From Actinomadura sp. WMMA1423 (lineage in GTDB: Bacteria > Actinomycetota > Actinomycetes > Streptosporangiales > Streptosporangiaceae), in NCBI RefSeq assembly GCF_006547145.1, contig NZ_CP041244.1, positions 2,294,001 through 2,358,000 on the forward strand: a stretch of DNA of 64,000 nucleotides. Reading direction: 5' to 3'. The stretch's first letter is position 1, and every line of letters starts with the position of its first letter. This document shows, one piece after another, positions 47,754 through 56,549 of the stretch. Made by a program: the position numbers and the translations under genes. The notes beneath the pieces were generated by a model. The model saw only the letters and a list, made by a program, of their open reading frames with translations, was not told where the DNA came from and made no database searches.

Positions 47754-48644
47754 TCAGTCGTAGAAGCCGAGCCTGCGGAGCTGCTTGGGGTCGCGCTGCC
47801 AGTCCTTGAGGACGCTGACGCGCAGGTCGAGGAACACCTTCGTGCCGAGCAGCGCCTCGATCTGCCGGCGCGCCGCCGCGCCGACCTCCCGCAGCCGCGA
47901 ACCCTTGTGGCCGATGATGATCCCCTTCTGGCTGGACCGCTCGACGAACAGGTGGGCGTAGACGTCCACGAGGTCGTCGCGGCCCTCGCGGGGCGCCATC
48001 TCGTCCACGACCACGGCGATCGAGTGGGGCAGCTCGTCGCGGACGCCCTCCAGCGCCGCCTCGCGGATCAGCTCGCCGACCAGGACCTGCTCGGGCTCGT
48101 CGGTGAGATCGCCCTCCGGGTACAGCGGCATGCCCTCCGGCAGGTGCGAGATCAGCAGGTCGGCGACGAGGCCGACCTGGTAGCCGCTCTCGGCCGAGCA
48201 CGGCACGATGTCGGCGAACTCGCCGAGCCGCCCGACCGCGAGCAGCTGCTCGGCGACCCGCTCGGGGGCGGCGAGGTCGGTCTTGGTGACGATCGCGACC
48301 ACGGGGGTCTTCTTCACCCCCGCCAGCTCTCGCGCGATGTACTTGTCGCCGGGCCCGACCGGCTGGTCGGCGGGCACGCAGAACCCGATCACGTCGACCT
48401 CGGTCAGTGTGGACCGGACGAGGCTGTCGAGCCGCTCCCCGAGCAGCGTCCGGGGCTTGTGCAGGCCGGGGGTGTCGACGACGACGAGCTGCGCGTCCGG
48501 ACGGTGCACGATTCCCCGGATGGCGCGCCGCGTCGTCTGCGGGCGGCTGCTGGTGATCGCCACCTTCGTCCCGACCAGCGCGTTCATCAGCGTCGACTTG
48601 CCCACATTGGGCCGCCCAACAAAACAGGCGAAACCGGTATTCAT
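47754..48644 (-). CDS. era: GTPase Era
   Basis: A 296-residue ribosome-assembly GTPase. G1 is GRPNVGKST, G3 VDTPGLH, G4 TKTD and the effector region SRPQTTRRAIRGI; the C-terminal KH domain has KGIIIGHKGSRLREVG. ATG 48644 (MNTGFACFVGRPN) is chosen; the open frame extends 45 codons further but these would translate palindromic leader elements. The ribosome site AAGGAGGAG lies inside hairpin element A of the leader. Confidence 0.96.
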   Translation of the reverse strand: MNTGFACFVGRPNVGKSTLMNALVGTKVAITSSRPQTTRRAIRGIVHRPDAQLVVVDTPGLHKPRTLLGERLDSLVRSTLTEVDVIGFCVPADQPVGPGDKYIARELAGVKKTPVVAIVTKTDLAAPERVAEQLLAVGRLGEFADIVPCSAESGYQVGLVADLLISHLPEGMPLYPEGDLTDEPEQVLVGELIREAALEGVRDELPHSIAVVVDEMAPREGRDDLVDVYAHLFVERSSQKGIIIGHKGSRLREVGAAARRQIEALLGTKVFLDLRVSVLKDWQRDPKQLRRLGFYD

Positions 48645-48645
48645 T

Positions 48646-48695
48646 GCGTTTCTCTCCTCCTTCGGGCCTGGCGGCCCTCCATCGTCGAGAAACGC
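48646..48695 (-). repeat. era leader hairpin element A
   Basis: Outer arms GCGTTTCTC / GAGAAACGC (perfect 9 bp) flank a core CTCCTTCGGGCCTGGCGGCC, whose GGGCC/GGCCC form an inner stem. On the era transcript the element contains the AAGGAGGAG ribosome site and ends directly before the ATG. Confidence 0.8.
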
Positions 48696-48713
48696 GGGCG
48701 ATCTGTGCTTATC

Positions 48714-48763
48714 GCAGTGCACTCCTCCTTCGGGCCTTGCGGCCCTCCATCGTCGGGCACTGC
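48714..48763 (-). repeat. era leader hairpin element B
   Basis: Same core as element A, 68 bp away, with a GCAA loop on the inner stem. The outer arms have changed to GCAGTGC / GCACTGC but stay perfectly complementary. On the minus strand the position of the ATG is occupied by ATA. Confidence 0.8.
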
Positions 48764-48854
48764 GGGCGATCGCTGGCATCGCTCCGTCTCGCCTTGGCGG
48801 CTCGCTACGCGATCAGGTTCTCGCAGGCTCGAACCTGCCTTCGGACGCGATCGC
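48762..48854 (-). repeat. 93-bp dispersed palindromic repeat, copy 2
   Basis: Reverse-complement partner of 40272-40364. Stem CAGGTTC (48814-48820) with GAACCTG (48831-48837): compared with copy 1 one A-T pair is replaced by G-C on both sides. Apart from the loop the copies differ by two substitutions and one indel. Confidence 0.9.
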
Positions 48855-48929
48855 AACCATTGGGGTCGTCGCGTGGTTGCGCCGGTGGCCGGGGTCGACG
48901 CACCTTCGAAACCGGCGTGCGCGTTCATG

Positions 48930-48977
48930 GCAGTGTCCCTCCTCAGGCCTTGGTGGCCCTTCGTCGACGGGCACTGC
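48930..48977 (-). repeat. era leader hairpin element C
   Basis: Diverged third copy of the element: outer arms GCAGTG / CACTGC, inner GGCC/GGCC, core CTCCTCAGGCCTTGGTGGCC. On the minus strand it too has a GGAGG-type site followed by an ATG (ATGAACGCG), as if a start region had been duplicated. Confidence 0.7.
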
Positions 48978-49039
48978 GGGCTGTCGCCGTGTGGGCGGTC
49001 GGTGTGGCGCCAGTCTAGTCGGGTTCGGGGTGGGGGCGG

Positions 49040-52000
49040 TCACGCCGCGGTGCCGAGGGACTTGAGGGCCGCGGTGGCCTTCTCGGTCCAGAAGGGGGCG
49101 TCCAGGCGGGCGGAGACCTCGGCGGCCCTGCGGTAGTGGGCGGCGGCCGTGTCGGCGGGGCGCTCCAGGAAGCGGGCGAGGTCGCCGAGGACCTGGGCGA
49201 CGGGGCCGACCGTGGCGACGGCGGTCGCCCCGCCGGTGAAGTGGTCCTCGTAGGGCAGCAGCGCCGCGTAGGCCTCCTCGGCCAGGGGGCGGTCTCCGAG
49301 GGCGACGGCGCGCAGGCCGCGGACCGCCATCGTCAGGTCGAAGAAGTAGTCGCGGCGGACCGGCCCGGCTCCGGCGACGATCCGGCGGGCCTCGGCGGCG
49401 CGGCCGGCGGCGGCCAGGGTGAGGGCGTAGATGTCCGCGGTGGCCGCGACGTGCCCCCACTGCTCGTGCAGCCAGGCGGCCTCGTCCATGGCGTCCTGCG
49501 CCCGCCCCTGGACGAGCCGCAGGCAGAACGGGCCGAGGAGCGCCATTCCGCGCTCGCTGAACCAGATGCGGGTCCGCCCGATGGAGCCGCCAACCTCGGC
49601 GAACGCGCGTTCCGCCTCGTCCGGCCGGGCGGCGAAGGCGCGCACCAGCGCCGTGTACCAGTCCGCGATGCGGGCGAGCAGCGGCAGCCCGTACTGCTCG
49701 GCCAGGCGGCGGCCCTCGGCGCGGTGCCCGTGCGCGGCGGGCAGGTCGAGCGCGGCGACGCTCGTCTGCTGGAGTTGCAGGTGCGCGAGGACGCGGTAGG
49801 TGCCGAGGTCGTGCTCGGTGGCGAGGTCGAGCAGCTCGGAGGCGAACCGGTGCCGCTCGGCGAGCCCTTCCGCGCCCCGGTAGGAGTTGATGTAGGAGCC
49901 GTTGAGCGCGAGGGCGATCAGCTCGGGCGCGCCCAGCGCGCGGGCCAGGCGGAGCGCCCCGGCGGCGGCCGCGGCGCCCCGGTCGTCCTGCTCGCCCTCC
50001 AGCTCGATCGCGAGCGTGGTCAGCAGCCTGACCCGCAGCTCCGGCTCGTCCTCGGGCAGGCGCAGCAGAGCCTCGTCGGTGGCCTCCACGACGGCGAGGT
50101 CGAGGCTCCCGTACTCGCGGCTCGTCCACAGCGTCGGGACGTCGAAGCAGACGATGACCCGGGCGAGGAGCCGCATGTCGCCGAACGCGCGGGCGTCGGC
50201 GATGGCGGCGATCCGCCGGATCCTGGCGTCGACGACCTGTCCGGCGAGGGCGCTGGACCGGATCGCGGCGACCTCCGCCTCCAGCCGGTCGCGGGTCGCC
50301 TCGGGCCCCCGGGCGCGGAGCGTCTCGACGGCGCGGACCCACAGGTCGGCCGCGGCGCCGTGCGCGAACCGCATCTCGGCGGCCGCGGCGGCACGCCGCG
50401 CGTACCGGACCGCCTTGTCGGGGTCTGTGCCGGATTCGAGGTAGTGGTGCGCGATCGCGGCGACCTCACCCGGAAGGTGCCGTTCGAGCGCGGCGGCGAC
50501 CCGGCCGTGCACGCGGGTGCGGCGGGCCCGGGACAGGCCCGCGTAGAGGGTGTCGCGGACGAGGGCGTGCGCGAAGCGGATCCGGCCGGGTGCGGGCTCG
50601 GTGACGAGGCCCGCGGCCAGGCCCGCCTCCACGGCGTCGATCACCGTCTCCTCGTCCCCGGCCAGGTCGGCCAGGACGCGCAGGTCGGCGTCCCGGCCGG
50701 CGACGGCGGCGTCCCGCAGCACGGTCTGGACCGGTCCCGGCAGCCGCGCGATGCGGCGCCGCAGCACGTCGCCGACGCCGGCCGGGACCCGGCGCGTGGC
50801 GGCGGGCAGCCCCTCGGCGTCCAGGAGCCGGGCCGTCTCCCGGGTGAAGAACGGGTTGCCGCCCGTGCGCTCGGCGATCGCCGACAGCTCCGCGTCGTCC
50901 ACGCCGGCGGCGCAGGTGCCCCGGACGAGGGCCGCGACCTCCGCCGGCGACAGCCCGGCCAGCTCGATCCGCGCGGGCTCGTGCCGGGCGAGGGCGGCCA
51001 GCGCGGCGGCGAGGCCGTCCGGAATCTCGGTCTGCCGGAACGTGGCCAGCAGCAGGACGGGACGGTCCCGCAGCCGCCCGGCGAGCCGGATGAGCAGGGC
51101 GAGGGTCTCCTCGTCGGCCCAGTGGAGATCGTCCAGAACGAGCAGGAGCGGCGCGGTGGCCGCGAACTCGGCGAGGTAGTCCCCGACCGCCAGGTGGAGG
51201 CGGAAGCGGCCCGTGACGACGTCTGCGTCGTCGTGCTCGATGACGGCGTCGTCCAGCAGCGGCCCGAGCCGTCCGGCCAGGCTCGGGCCGGGCGGGGCGG
51301 CGGCCGCCAGACCGCGCAGCAGTTCGGCCCAGGGCCAGGCCGCGGGTGCTCCCCCGGTCTCCGGCGCCGTCCCCCATCCGCACGTCCAGCCCCGTCCGGC
51401 CAGGTGGCGCGAGAACCTCTCGGCGAGGGCGGTCTTGCCCATCCCGGCGTCGCCGCAGAGCACCACGGCGCCGCCGCGGCCCGCGGCCGCGCTGCGGGCG
51501 GCCTCCTCCAGCCGCTCCAGTTCCTGGACGCGTCCCACGAAGACGGGCCCGTCCCCGGCTCGGGGCTCCGGCGCGAGCCGCAGCACGGGGCGCGGCGCCG
51601 CCGGCCGTTCCGGCTCCCCCAGGGCGGGGTCCTGCGCCAGGATGTCGCCTTCCAGGCGGCGCAGTGCCGGGCCTGGATCGACGCCGAGTTCCTCGGTGAG
51701 AGCCGTGCGGGCGCGCCGCAGCGCGCCGAGCGCGTCGCCCTGCCGCCCGGCGCGGTAGAGGGCGAGGGCCAGCAGCCGCCACGCCTCCTCGCGCAGCGGG
51801 TTGGCGGCGGCATGGGTCTCCAGGTCGGGGACGGCCTCGGCGGCGGCTCCGAGCAGCAGCATGGCCCCGGCGCGGCGCTCGACCGCGAGCCGGCGCCGCT
51901 CGTCCAGGCGGGCGGCCTCGGCCGCGGCCCACGGCAGGTCGCCGAACTCGGCGTAGGCGGGCCCGCGCCACTCGGCGAGCGCCGCCTCCGCGCGGCGGCG

Positions 52001-52381
52001 GGCCTCCACCGGGTCGCCGGCGGCCAGTTCGGCGGCCTGGTCGATCAGCGCGTCGAACCGCCAGGCGTCGACGGCGCCGTCCGGCAGCCGCAGCGCGTAC
52101 CCGGGCGGCTCGGTGACCAGGACCCGCGCGGGCGTGCGAGGCGGACGGCCGGGCTCCAGCGCGCGGCGCAGGTGGGACACGAACGACTGGAGGCCGGCGG
52201 CGGCGCGCGGCGGGGCCGTGCCCGCCCACAGGTCGTCGACGAGCCTGTCCGCGGGCACCATCCGGCCCCGCGCGGCGACGAGGCGGGCGAGCACGGAGCG
52301 CTGCCGGTGACCGCCGAGGTCGGCGGAGGCCCCCGCCACCTCGGCTCCGAAGGCCCCGAGAACGCGTACGACAGGCGACAT
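49040..52381 (-). CDS. SARP/AfsR-type regulator with ATPase and TPR-like domains
   Basis: An 1113-residue signal-transducing regulator. Residues 1-90 form an OmpR-type winged helix, about 95-245 the bacterial transcriptional activation domain (LREEAWRLLALALYRAGRQG, DALGALRRARTALTEELGVD). From about residue 285 follows an AAA/NACHT-like ATPase with Walker A GDAGMGKTAL and Walker B LLLVLDDLHWADEETL. The C-terminal 500 residues are helical repeats of TPR type; there is no LuxR domain. Such proteins activate secondary metabolism or stress genes. The ATG sits within a 9-bp inverted repeat. It follows the MMPL gene by 52 bp. Confidence 0.9.
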   Translation of the reverse strand: MSPVVRVLGAFGAEVAGASADLGGHRQRSVLARLVAARGRMVPADRLVDDLWAGTAPPRAAAGLQSFVSHLRRALEPGRPPRTPARVLVTEPPGYALRLPDGAVDAWRFDALIDQAAELAAGDPVEARRRAEAALAEWRGPAYAEFGDLPWAAAEAARLDERRRLAVERRAGAMLLLGAAAEAVPDLETHAAANPLREEAWRLLALALYRAGRQGDALGALRRARTALTEELGVDPGPALRRLEGDILAQDPALGEPERPAAPRPVLRLAPEPRAGDGPVFVGRVQELERLEEAARSAAAGRGGAVVLCGDAGMGKTALAERFSRHLAGRGWTCGWGTAPETGGAPAAWPWAELLRGLAAAAPPGPSLAGRLGPLLDDAVIEHDDADVVTGRFRLHLAVGDYLAEFAATAPLLLVLDDLHWADEETLALLIRLAGRLRDRPVLLLATFRQTEIPDGLAAALAALARHEPARIELAGLSPAEVAALVRGTCAAGVDDAELSAIAERTGGNPFFTRETARLLDAEGLPAATRRVPAGVGDVLRRRIARLPGPVQTVLRDAAVAGRDADLRVLADLAGDEETVIDAVEAGLAAGLVTEPAPGRIRFAHALVRDTLYAGLSRARRTRVHGRVAAALERHLPGEVAAIAHHYLESGTDPDKAVRYARRAAAAAEMRFAHGAAADLWVRAVETLRARGPEATRDRLEAEVAAIRSSALAGQVVDARIRRIAAIADARAFGDMRLLARVIVCFDVPTLWTSREYGSLDLAVVEATDEALLRLPEDEPELRVRLLTTLAIELEGEQDDRGAAAAAGALRLARALGAPELIALALNGSYINSYRGAEGLAERHRFASELLDLATEHDLGTYRVLAHLQLQQTSVAALDLPAAHGHRAEGRRLAEQYGLPLLARIADWYTALVRAFAARPDEAERAFAEVGGSIGRTRIWFSERGMALLGPFCLRLVQGRAQDAMDEAAWLHEQWGHVAATADIYALTLAAAGRAAEARRIVAGAGPVRRDYFFDLTMAVRGLRAVALGDRPLAEEAYAALLPYEDHFTGGATAVATVGPVAQVLGDLARFLERPADTAAAHYRRAAEVSARLDAPFWTEKATAALKSLGTAA

Positions 52382-52407
52382 GTCCCGCTCAGCCTAACCG
52401 GGACATG
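52379..52407 (-). promoter_or_regulatory. Inverted repeat overlapping the SARP start codon
   Basis: Perfect arms CATGTCCCG (52379-52387) and CGGGACATG (52399-52407), 11 bases apart. The ATG is in one arm and the weak ribosome site in the loop/arm region. It could be an operator for self-control or an RNA hairpin hiding the start. Confidence 0.6.
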
Positions 52408-52433
52408 CCGCACCATCGTGATCACTCCCCCGG

Positions 52434-54566
52434 TTACGCGCGGCTGGGCTCGGGCCGCCGCTCGGCCGCCGGGGCGGGCGCCGAGCCGCCGTGCAGATCG
52501 ATCTCGGGCAGCACCCGGGCCAGCGGCCCCGGCAGCCACCAGTTCGCCCGTCCGAGCAGCGACATCGTGGCGGGCACCAGGACCAGCCGGACGACCGTGG
52601 CGTCCAGCGCCACCGCCACCGCGAGCCCGACCCCCATCTGCTTGATCACCAGGCCGGGGTCGGCGGCGAAGCCGAGGAACACCGCCACCATGATCAGCGC
52701 CGCGCTGCTGATCACCCGGCCGGTCGCGGCGAGCCCGGTGGACACCGAGCCGCGCGCGTCGCCGTGCAGCAGCCACTCCTCCCGGACCCGCGAGAGCAGG
52801 AAGACCTCGTAGTCCATGGACACGCCGAACAGGACGGCGAACATCAGCAGCAGGATGAACGACGACACCGGGACGCTGTGCGGCAGGCCGAGCAGTTCGG
52901 CGCCCCAGCCCCACTGGAACACCGCCGTGAGCACCCCGTACGCGGCGCCGATCGACAGCAGGTTCATCGCCGCTGCCTTCAGCGGCGCCAGCAGCGACCG
53001 GAACACGATCATCAGCATGACGAACGACGTCGCCACCACCACGCCGATCACCGGCCACAGCCGGTCCGACAGCATCCGGGACAGGTCCACGTAGGCGGCG
53101 GTCAGCCCGGTGATCTCGGTGTCCGGCGGCAGCACGTCCGCGCGGATCCGGTCGACGAGGCCGGTCACGCGCTCGTCCTGCGGCCCGTAGTCCGGGGTGA
53201 CCATGATCACCGCGGCGTCGCCGCGCGGGGAGGCCACCGGGGGCGCCACGGACGCGACGCCCTCGGTGGCCTCGAGCCGGTCCCGCAGCCCCGGCAGGGC
53301 GACCTTGTCGGTCCTGGTGAGATCGACGGCGACGACGAGCGGGCCGTTGGCGCCCGGGCCGAACCCCTCGGCGACGAGGTCGTAGGCCTTGCGGACGGTG
53401 TTGGACGTCGGCTCGCTGCTGGCGTCGCTCGGCCACGTCCGCATGCCGAGCGCGGGCGCGGCGAGGGTGAGCATCAGCACGGCGGCGGCGAGCAGCCACG
53501 GCCAGGGGTGCCGCCCGACGTGCACGGCCCACCGCCGGACCCGCGGCGAATGCACGGAGATCCGCGCGCCCGCGGCCCGGTCGCGGCGGCGCAGCACCCG
53601 GCGGCCGGCGAGGCCGAGCACGGCGGGCAGCAGCGTGACGGCGCTCAGCACGGTCGCCGCGACGACGAGGCCGGTGGTGAACCCCATCGTCATGAACACC
53701 GGGATCCGCGACAGCACCAGCCCGCACAGCGCCAGCAGCACCGTGAACCCCGCGAAGATCACCGACAGGCCCGCGGTCGCGATGGCGCGCCCGACCGACT
53801 CGGGGACGTCGAGGCCCTCCGCGAGCCCCTCCCGGTGCCGGGTCAGCACGAACAGCGCGTAGTCGATGCCGACCCCGAGCCCGACCATGGTGGCGAGCGT
53901 CGGCGCGGTGGTCGCCACGTCGGTGAACGCCGCCACCAGCGTGATCCCCGACACGCCGACGCCGAGCCCGGCCAGCGCGACGGCGAGCGGCAGCCCGGCC
54001 GCCACCACCGACCCGAACGCCAGCAGCAGGATGACGAGGGCGGCCACGATCCCGATGGCCTCGGCGACGCCGCCGGGCGCCGTCACGTTCTCGGGGACCT
54101 GGCCGCCGAACTCGACCTGGTAGCCGGCGGCGTCCAGGTTCCGCGTGGCCGACCGCAGCAGGTCGAGGGTCTCCTTGGGCTTGAGGTCGGTGACCGGCAC
54201 CGAGTACCGGACGGTCATCAGCGCGGTCGCGCCGCCCTTGCCGAGCTCCGCCGGGTCGACGCCGCTGACGTGCGGCAGCTTGCGCAGCTCTCCCGCCGCC
54301 GCGGTGAGCTTCACCGGGTCGACCTTTCCGGACTTCGCGTGCACCACGACGCGGGCGTCGGCTCCCGACAGCGCGGGGAACCTGGCCTCCAGCAGGTCCG
54401 TGGCCTTCTGCGAGCCCGTCCCGGACATCGTGTAGTTGTCGTGCAGTGTCCCCCCGGCGACGCCGGAGAGCCCGGCCATCGCGGCGACGAGCACCAGCCA
54501 CACGACGATGAACCGCCAGGGCCGCACGGCGGCGGCCCTCCCCAGGCGGTAGAGCAGACGGGACAT
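52434..54566 (-). CDS. MMPL/RND-family transporter
   Basis: A 710-residue membrane protein with the duplicated MMPL layout: helix 1 (WRFIVVWLVLVAAMAGLSG), a large extracellular loop, five helices with VGLGVGIDYALFVLTRHREG, then a second half with MFAVLFGVSMDYEVFLLSRVRE. The paired Asp-Tyr motifs in each half are the proton relay of this family. Homologues export lipids, pigments or antibiotics. ATG 54566 with ribosome site GGGGGAGAAG is chosen. The downstream SARP gene may be co-transcribed and may regulate the same process. Confidence 0.92.
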   Translation of the reverse strand: MSRLLYRLGRAAAVRPWRFIVVWLVLVAAMAGLSGVAGGTLHDNYTMSGTGSQKATDLLEARFPALSGADARVVVHAKSGKVDPVKLTAAAGELRKLPHVSGVDPAELGKGGATALMTVRYSVPVTDLKPKETLDLLRSATRNLDAAGYQVEFGGQVPENVTAPGGVAEAIGIVAALVILLLAFGSVVAAGLPLAVALAGLGVGVSGITLVAAFTDVATTAPTLATMVGLGVGIDYALFVLTRHREGLAEGLDVPESVGRAIATAGLSVIFAGFTVLLALCGLVLSRIPVFMTMGFTTGLVVAATVLSAVTLLPAVLGLAGRRVLRRRDRAAGARISVHSPRVRRWAVHVGRHPWPWLLAAAVLMLTLAAPALGMRTWPSDASSEPTSNTVRKAYDLVAEGFGPGANGPLVVAVDLTRTDKVALPGLRDRLEATEGVASVAPPVASPRGDAAVIMVTPDYGPQDERVTGLVDRIRADVLPPDTEITGLTAAYVDLSRMLSDRLWPVIGVVVATSFVMLMIVFRSLLAPLKAAAMNLLSIGAAYGVLTAVFQWGWGAELLGLPHSVPVSSFILLLMFAVLFGVSMDYEVFLLSRVREEWLLHGDARGSVSTGLAATGRVISSAALIMVAVFLGFAADPGLVIKQMGVGLAVAVALDATVVRLVLVPATMSLLGRANWWLPGPLARVLPEIDLHGGSAPAPAAERRPEPSRA

Positions 54567-54746
54567 CACTTCTCCCCCAGAACGGCATTGTCCGACGGCA
54601 TACAGGCTCACGTGCGGCCCTTGCCGTCCACTTGCAGCCGACTTGCGGACCGCCGACCAGGCCGCCCGGCCCGGCCTCGCGGGCCGGGCTCGGGAGCCGC
54701 CGAGCCGCCCGCCCCGCCCGTCCGCGATGCCCGTACGCTTGGGTGC

Positions 54747-55085
54747 GTGAGCGAGCTGAACGCCGAGGACGCGAAGATCATCACCCTGGCCAGGTCGGCG
54801 CGCGCCCGCACGGGCGCCGCCGAGGGCGCCGCCGTGCGCGACGAGACGGGCCGCACCTACTCCGCCACGAGCGTGGACCTGCCGTCCCTCAAGCTCTCGG
54901 CGCTCAAGGTCGCCGTCGCGATGGCCGTCTCCAGCGGCGCCGAGGACCTGGAGGCCGCCGCCGTCGTCACCGCCGCCGAGGCCGCCGACCCCGCCGACAT
55001 CGCCGCCGTCCGCGACCTCGGCCCGAAGGCCCCGGTCCTGCTCGCCGCCCCCGACGGAAGCGTCCGCGACACGGTCGGCCCCTGA
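54747..55085 (+). CDS. Cytidine deaminase-like protein lacking the zinc site
   Basis: A 112-residue protein in the place held by Rv2365c in the mycobacterial era cluster. The stretch TGAAEGAAVRDETGRTYSAT and SLKLSALKVAVAMAVSSGAE follows the cytidine deaminase fold, but the catalytic (H/C)AE and PCxxC motifs are absent, so it is probably not a deaminase. GTG 54747 has TACGCT eight bases upstream and no ribosome site; leaderless translation is likely. Confidence 0.75.
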   Translation: MSELNAEDAKIITLARSARARTGAAEGAAVRDETGRTYSATSVDLPSLKLSALKVAVAMAVSSGAEDLEAAAVVTAAEAADPADIAAVRDLGPKAPVLLAAPDGSVRDTVGP

Positions 55086-55167
55086 GACCGCCCGCCACCG
55101 CCCCCGCGCGACGGCGAAACGCGCTCATCGGCCTCCCCCGGCGGACGTGATCCGGCCGCCTCTGCAT

Positions 55168-55200
55168 GTCCGCCGACGGGTGGGGCCTCGGCGGGCGGAC
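55168..55200. terminator. Hairpin between deaminase-like gene and CNNM gene
   Basis: Arms GTCCGCC / GGCGGAC plus overlapping CCGCCGA / TCGGCGG pairing, between convergent genes and 2 bases from the CNNM stop. Confidence 0.5.
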
Positions 55201-55202
55201 GG

Positions 55203-56549
55203 TCAGCGGGAGTGGTCGGAGGCCGCGCGGTTCTCGGCGCCCTCGACCGGGGCGCCGAGGCGGCGCACCAGGACGGTGCCGACCCGGTTGCGGCGGCCGG
55301 CGATGGTCTCGGCCTTGAGCGACAGCGCGGGGCCGGTCTCGCCGGTCCCGGCGTCGCTGGTGGCGACCTCGGCGGTGGAGCCCTCGATGGGGACGCGGCC
55401 GAGCGCGTGGGCGAGCAGCCCGCCGACGGTCTCGACGTCCTCGGCGTCGATCTCCACGTCGAACAGCTCGGCGAGGTCCTCCACGGGAAGGCGGGCGGTG
55501 ACCCGGACCGCGTCGTCGGACAGCCACGTCACCGGCGGGGTCTCCACGTCGTACTCGTCGGTGATCTCCCCGACGATCTCCTCCAGGATGTCCTCGATGG
55601 TGACCAGGCCCGCGGTGCCGCCGTACTCGTCGATCACGATCGCGACGTGGATCTGCCGGGCCTGCATCTCGCGCAGCAGCTCGTCGATCGGCTTGCTGTC
55701 GGGGACGTAGGTCGCCGGCCGCATGACCGAGTCGACCGTCTCGACCGACTCGCCCTCGCGGTGCTCCTGGCTGCGCCGGACGACGTCCTTGAGGTAGGCG
55801 ATGCCGACGACGTCGTCCTCGTTCTCGCCGACGACGGGGATGCGGGAGAAGCCGCTGCGCAGCGCCAGCGACATCGCCTGCCGCAGCGTCTTGGTGCGCT
55901 CGACGAACACGATGTCGGTGCGCGGCACCATCACCTCGCGGACGAGGGTGTCGCCCAGCTCGAACACCGAGTGGATCATCTCCCGCTCGACCGGCTCGAT
56001 CAGGCTGCGCTGCTCGGCGAGGTCGACCAGGTCGCGCAGCTCCGCCTCGGAGGCGAACGGGCCCTCCCGGAAGCCCTTGCCGGGCGTGAGGGCGTTGCCG
56101 AGGAGGATGAGCAGCCGGGGCAGCGGCCCGAACACCCGCGTCACCGGGTGGATCACGGCGGCGCCCGCCAGCGCGATCCGGTCGGCGTGCTGGATGCCGA
56201 GGGTGCGCGGCCCCACGCCGATCACCACGTAGCTGACGAGGATCATGACGGCGGCGGCGGTGACGTAGGCGCGCCAGGTCTCGTCCAGCCAGGAGATGCA
56301 CAGGTCCGCGACGATCACGGTGGCGACCAGCTCGCAGCCGATCCGCAGCAGCAGGACCATGTTGACGTAGCGGGCCGGGTCGGCGACGACCTCGGCCAGC
56401 CGCCTGGCGCCGCGGCGCCCCTCGCGGACGGCCTCCTCGACGGTGACGCGCGACACCCGGGCGAGCGCGGTCTCGGTGCCGGCCAGCAGGCCCGCCAGGA
56501 AGACCAGGCCCACCGCCAGGGCGGACAGCCACGCTTGCGCGGTGCTCAT
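55203..56549 (-). CDS. CNNM/CorC-HlyC family membrane protein with CBS domains
   Basis: A 448-residue protein: three to four N-terminal helices of the DUF21/CNNM domain (TETALARVSRVTVEEAV), a CBS pair with VREVMVPRTDIVFVE, SGFSRIPVVGENEDDVVGI and HVAIVIDEYGGTAGLVTIED, and a C-terminal CorC_HlyC domain (ARLPVEDLAELFDVEI). Relatives act in magnesium transport; old 'hemolysin' names are misleading. The start overlaps the ybeY stop by one base. Last gene of the phoH-ybeY unit. Confidence 0.92.
   Translation of the reverse strand: MSTAQAWLSALAVGLVFLAGLLAGTETALARVSRVTVEEAVREGRRGARRLAEVVADPARYVNMVLLLRIGCELVATVIVADLCISWLDETWRAYVTAAAVMILVSYVVIGVGPRTLGIQHADRIALAGAAVIHPVTRVFGPLPRLLILLGNALTPGKGFREGPFASEAELRDLVDLAEQRSLIEPVEREMIHSVFELGDTLVREVMVPRTDIVFVERTKTLRQAMSLALRSGFSRIPVVGENEDDVVGIAYLKDVVRRSQEHREGESVETVDSVMRPATYVPDSKPIDELLREMQARQIHVAIVIDEYGGTAGLVTIEDILEEIVGEITDEYDVETPPVTWLSDDAVRVTARLPVEDLAELFDVEIDAEDVETVGGLLAHALGRVPIEGSTAEVATSDAGTGETGPALSLKAETIAGRRNRVGTVLVRRLGAPVEGAENRAASDHSR

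Noticed and set aside
48645-48779. Longer Era protein starting at 48779
   Set aside because: The extra 45 residues would translate palindromic leader elements and are not part of the Era family; a good ribosome site precedes ATG 48644.
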